Translations under genes and position numbers: made by a program
Source of the DNA: CAZLBV01 sp964557845
GTDB taxonomy: Bacteria; Acidobacteriota; Aminicenantia; Aminicenantales; Aminicenantaceae
Length of the DNA stretch: 15,897 nucleotides
Direction of reading: 5' to 3'
Assembly: GCA_964557845.1 (NCBI GenBank)
Contig: CAZLBV010000352.1
Span: 1 to 15,897 of the forward strand
Shown here: positions 14,461 to 15,897 of the stretch, in pieces
Layout of the letters: each line of letters starts with the position of its first letter
Position numbering within the stretch: position 1 is the stretch's first letter
The notes under the pieces: generated by a model
What the model saw: only the letters and a program-made list of their open reading frames with translations
Database searches by the model: none
What the model was told of the DNA's origin: nothing

Positions 14461-15783
14461 ATGAACAAAGACATGCAAGATTTAGCTGCTTGGGTCATTA
14501 AAACTGCAAAATCAGCAGGAGCCGAAGACTGCCGGGTCAATATCAGCGGACAGAGATCTGTTGAGATCAGCTACCGGAACCATAAACCTGAAAACATAAA
14601 AGAAGCCACCACAAAAGGGCTTTATATCCAGCTTTATGTTAACGGCCGTTATTCCAGCCAGTCAACTTCAGACATGCGTAAGGAAGCTCTTGAAGACTTC
14701 ATAACCAATGCAATTGCCGCTACGAAACTGCTGGCTGAAGATCCTTTCCGGACCCTTCCTGATCCTAAATATTATCAAGGCCGGGAAAAGATAGATCTAC
14801 AACAGGTCGATCCGGCCTATAAGAATTATTCTCCTGAAAACAGGCACAATTTAGTTAAGTCCATAGAGAATGCCGCGCTGGAAAAAGGAGGAGATAAAGT
14901 TATCTCTGTCACTGCCTCGACTCAAGATGGCCATGCAGAAGGATTCTCCATGACCAGTAATGGATTTGAGGGCTACGAGGAGGGTACTTTTTATGTGGCA
15001 GGTGCTGAAATGACGGTTCAGGATGAAGGAGACCGGCGGCCGAATGGTTATGAATATGTAGTCGCAGTCAACCAAAATGACCTGCCTTCGCCTGGAGAAG
15101 TGGGAAAACAATGCGCTGTCCGAACCATGAATCTATTGGGTGCTAAAAAGATCAAAACAGAAACCCTGCCTATCATAATCGAGAACCGGAATGTGGGGAG
15201 ACTCTTTGGGGGATTCCTCCAGGCTATGAACGGAAGAAGTATTCAGCAAAAACAATCTTTCCTCGCCGATATGAAAGAAAAAAAGGTTGCCAGTGAAAAG
15301 TTTTCCCTGATCGATGACCCATTTGTAAAAGGGGGGCTGGGCAGCCGACTATTCGACGGAGATGGACTGGCAGCTAAAAAAATGACCATGATCGATAAGG
15401 GTGTGTTGAATGAATTCTATGTGGATTGGTATTACAGCCGGAAGCTGGACTGGGAGCCAACCACTGGAAATCCCTCGAATCTGATCGTTCCGCCGGGTAA
15501 AAGATCATTGGATGAGATCATGAAGGACCTGGGACGAGGTATTTTTATTACCGGATTTATCGGCGGCAACTCCAATCCCACCACTGGTGATGCTTCGATC
15601 GGGATCATCGGACAGCTCTTCGAAGACGGCAAACCGGTTCAGGCTGTCTCCGAGATGAACATAGCGGATAATCATCTGAAGTTCTGGAACAAACTGGTTG
15701 AAGTAGCCAATGACCCTTATATCTATTCCGGTTATCGATTTCCCAGCATGGTTTTCGAGGATATTGTCGTTGCTGGACTTTGA
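14461..15783 (+). CDS. tldE: TldE/PmbA-family partner of TldD
   Basis: The 440 residues have the TldD/PmbA fold without the HExxxH motif, as expected for the non-catalytic or regulatory half of the TldD-TldE complex. Recognisable parts are E-I-S-Y-R-N-H-K-P-E-N-I-K-E-A (35-49), K-G-L-Y-I-Q-L-Y-V-N-G-R (52-63), F-G-G-F-L-Q-A-M-N-G-R-S (about 249-260), S-R-L-F-D-G-D-G (about 295-302), and G-F-I-G-G-N-S-N-P-T-T-G-D-A-S-I-G (about 363-379). The start is preceded by AAAAAGGAGGACACG. No signal peptide or Tat motif is present, in contrast to the TldD encoded just upstream. This implies either export by co-transport with TldD or action before export. The stop lies 114 bases from the window end, and no clear terminator or further gene is visible there. 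Confidence 0.92.
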   Translation: MNKDMQDLAAWVIKTAKSAGAEDCRVNISGQRSVEISYRNHKPENIKEATTKGLYIQLYVNGRYSSQSTSDMRKEALEDFITNAIAATKLLAEDPFRTLPDPKYYQGREKIDLQQVDPAYKNYSPENRHNLVKSIENAALEKGGDKVISVTASTQDGHAEGFSMTSNGFEGYEEGTFYVAGAEMTVQDEGDRRPNGYEYVVAVNQNDLPSPGEVGKQCAVRTMNLLGAKKIKTETLPIIIENRNVGRLFGGFLQAMNGRSIQQKQSFLADMKEKKVASEKFSLIDDPFVKGGLGSRLFDGDGLAAKKMTMIDKGVLNEFYVDWYYSRKLDWEPTTGNPSNLIVPPGKRSLDEIMKDLGRGIFITGFIGGNSNPTTGDASIGIIGQLFEDGKPVQAVSEMNIADNHLKFWNKLVEVANDPYIYSGYRFPSMVFEDIVVAGL

Positions 15784-15897
15784 TCTTTATCTAAAATAGG
15801 GGTCGCCCATTAGAAGATCCTTGTCAAGAGAAAAGACTTCACCATTTGATTATTTCAGTTTACAATATATAAGCGTATCGTCGGGGACTCTGATGCG

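Noticed and set aside
1..15897. CRISPR array, tRNA or rRNA genes
   Set aside because: I saw no regularly spaced identical repeats, no cloverleaf-like sequence with a T-loop GGTTCGAATCC-type motif and no rRNA signature.
15784..15897. Terminator or next gene after tldE
   Set aside because: No convincing stem with T run and no start codon with a ribosome site in the last 114 bases; too short to judge.

Overview
The window looks like chromosomal sequence from an uncultured Gram-negative-type bacterium. It has several predicted lipoproteins, a Tat-type signal on a TldD protein, good purine-rich ribosome binding sites and moderate G+C in the housekeeping part. I cannot fix the phylum from the sequence. 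Acidobacteriota/Aminicenantes-like or related candidate phyla would be plausible, but this is a guess. No rRNA, tRNA or CRISPR array is visible.

Region 1 (1-4600) is the distal part of a type I restriction-modification locus, all on the + strand. In order it holds the last part of an HsdS specificity subunit (5' part missing or interrupted), a DUF3800-like protein that overlaps hsdS by 4 bases, a full-length HsdR restriction/translocase subunit, and a small YgjP-type zinc metallopeptidase of the kind often found downstream of hsdR. HsdM and the rest of hsdS are not in view. An inverted repeat and a short minus-strand reading frame at the left edge suggest that hsdS may be cut by a mobile element.

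Region 2 (about 4567-9457) is an A+T-rich segment bracketed by a 56-bp direct repeat (53/56 identical). The left copy is the 3' end of the YgjP gene and the right copy is a detached duplicate of it. The segment carries a predicted lipoprotein with a C-terminal trypsin/HtrA-like protease domain, a zinc-ribbon protein with a C-terminal TIR/nucleoside-deoxyribosyltransferase-like domain, and, convergent to these, a 693-residue fusion of a TcmP-like (three-Cys-motif partner) domain with a spore-photoproduct-lyase-like radical SAM domain. The last two look like accessory or defence genes. The fusion is the most unusual object in the window.

Region 3 (about 9457-15897) looks like ordinary chromosome with higher G+C. 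After a noncoding stretch with a strong hairpin come a PepSY-like lipoprotein (-), a ROK-family sugar kinase (+), a LEA14-like lipoprotein (+), a two-gene nucleotidyltransferase/partner module resembling a toxin-antitoxin pair (-), and a TldD/TldE protease pair (+) in which TldD has a Tat-type signal.

Functionally the left 9.4 kb reads as a layered defence neighbourhood: type I restriction plus associated nuclease-like and peptidase genes, with a later insertion of NAD/nucleotide-acting and radical-SAM candidates. The right 6 kb is unrelated metabolic, envelope and proteolysis content.
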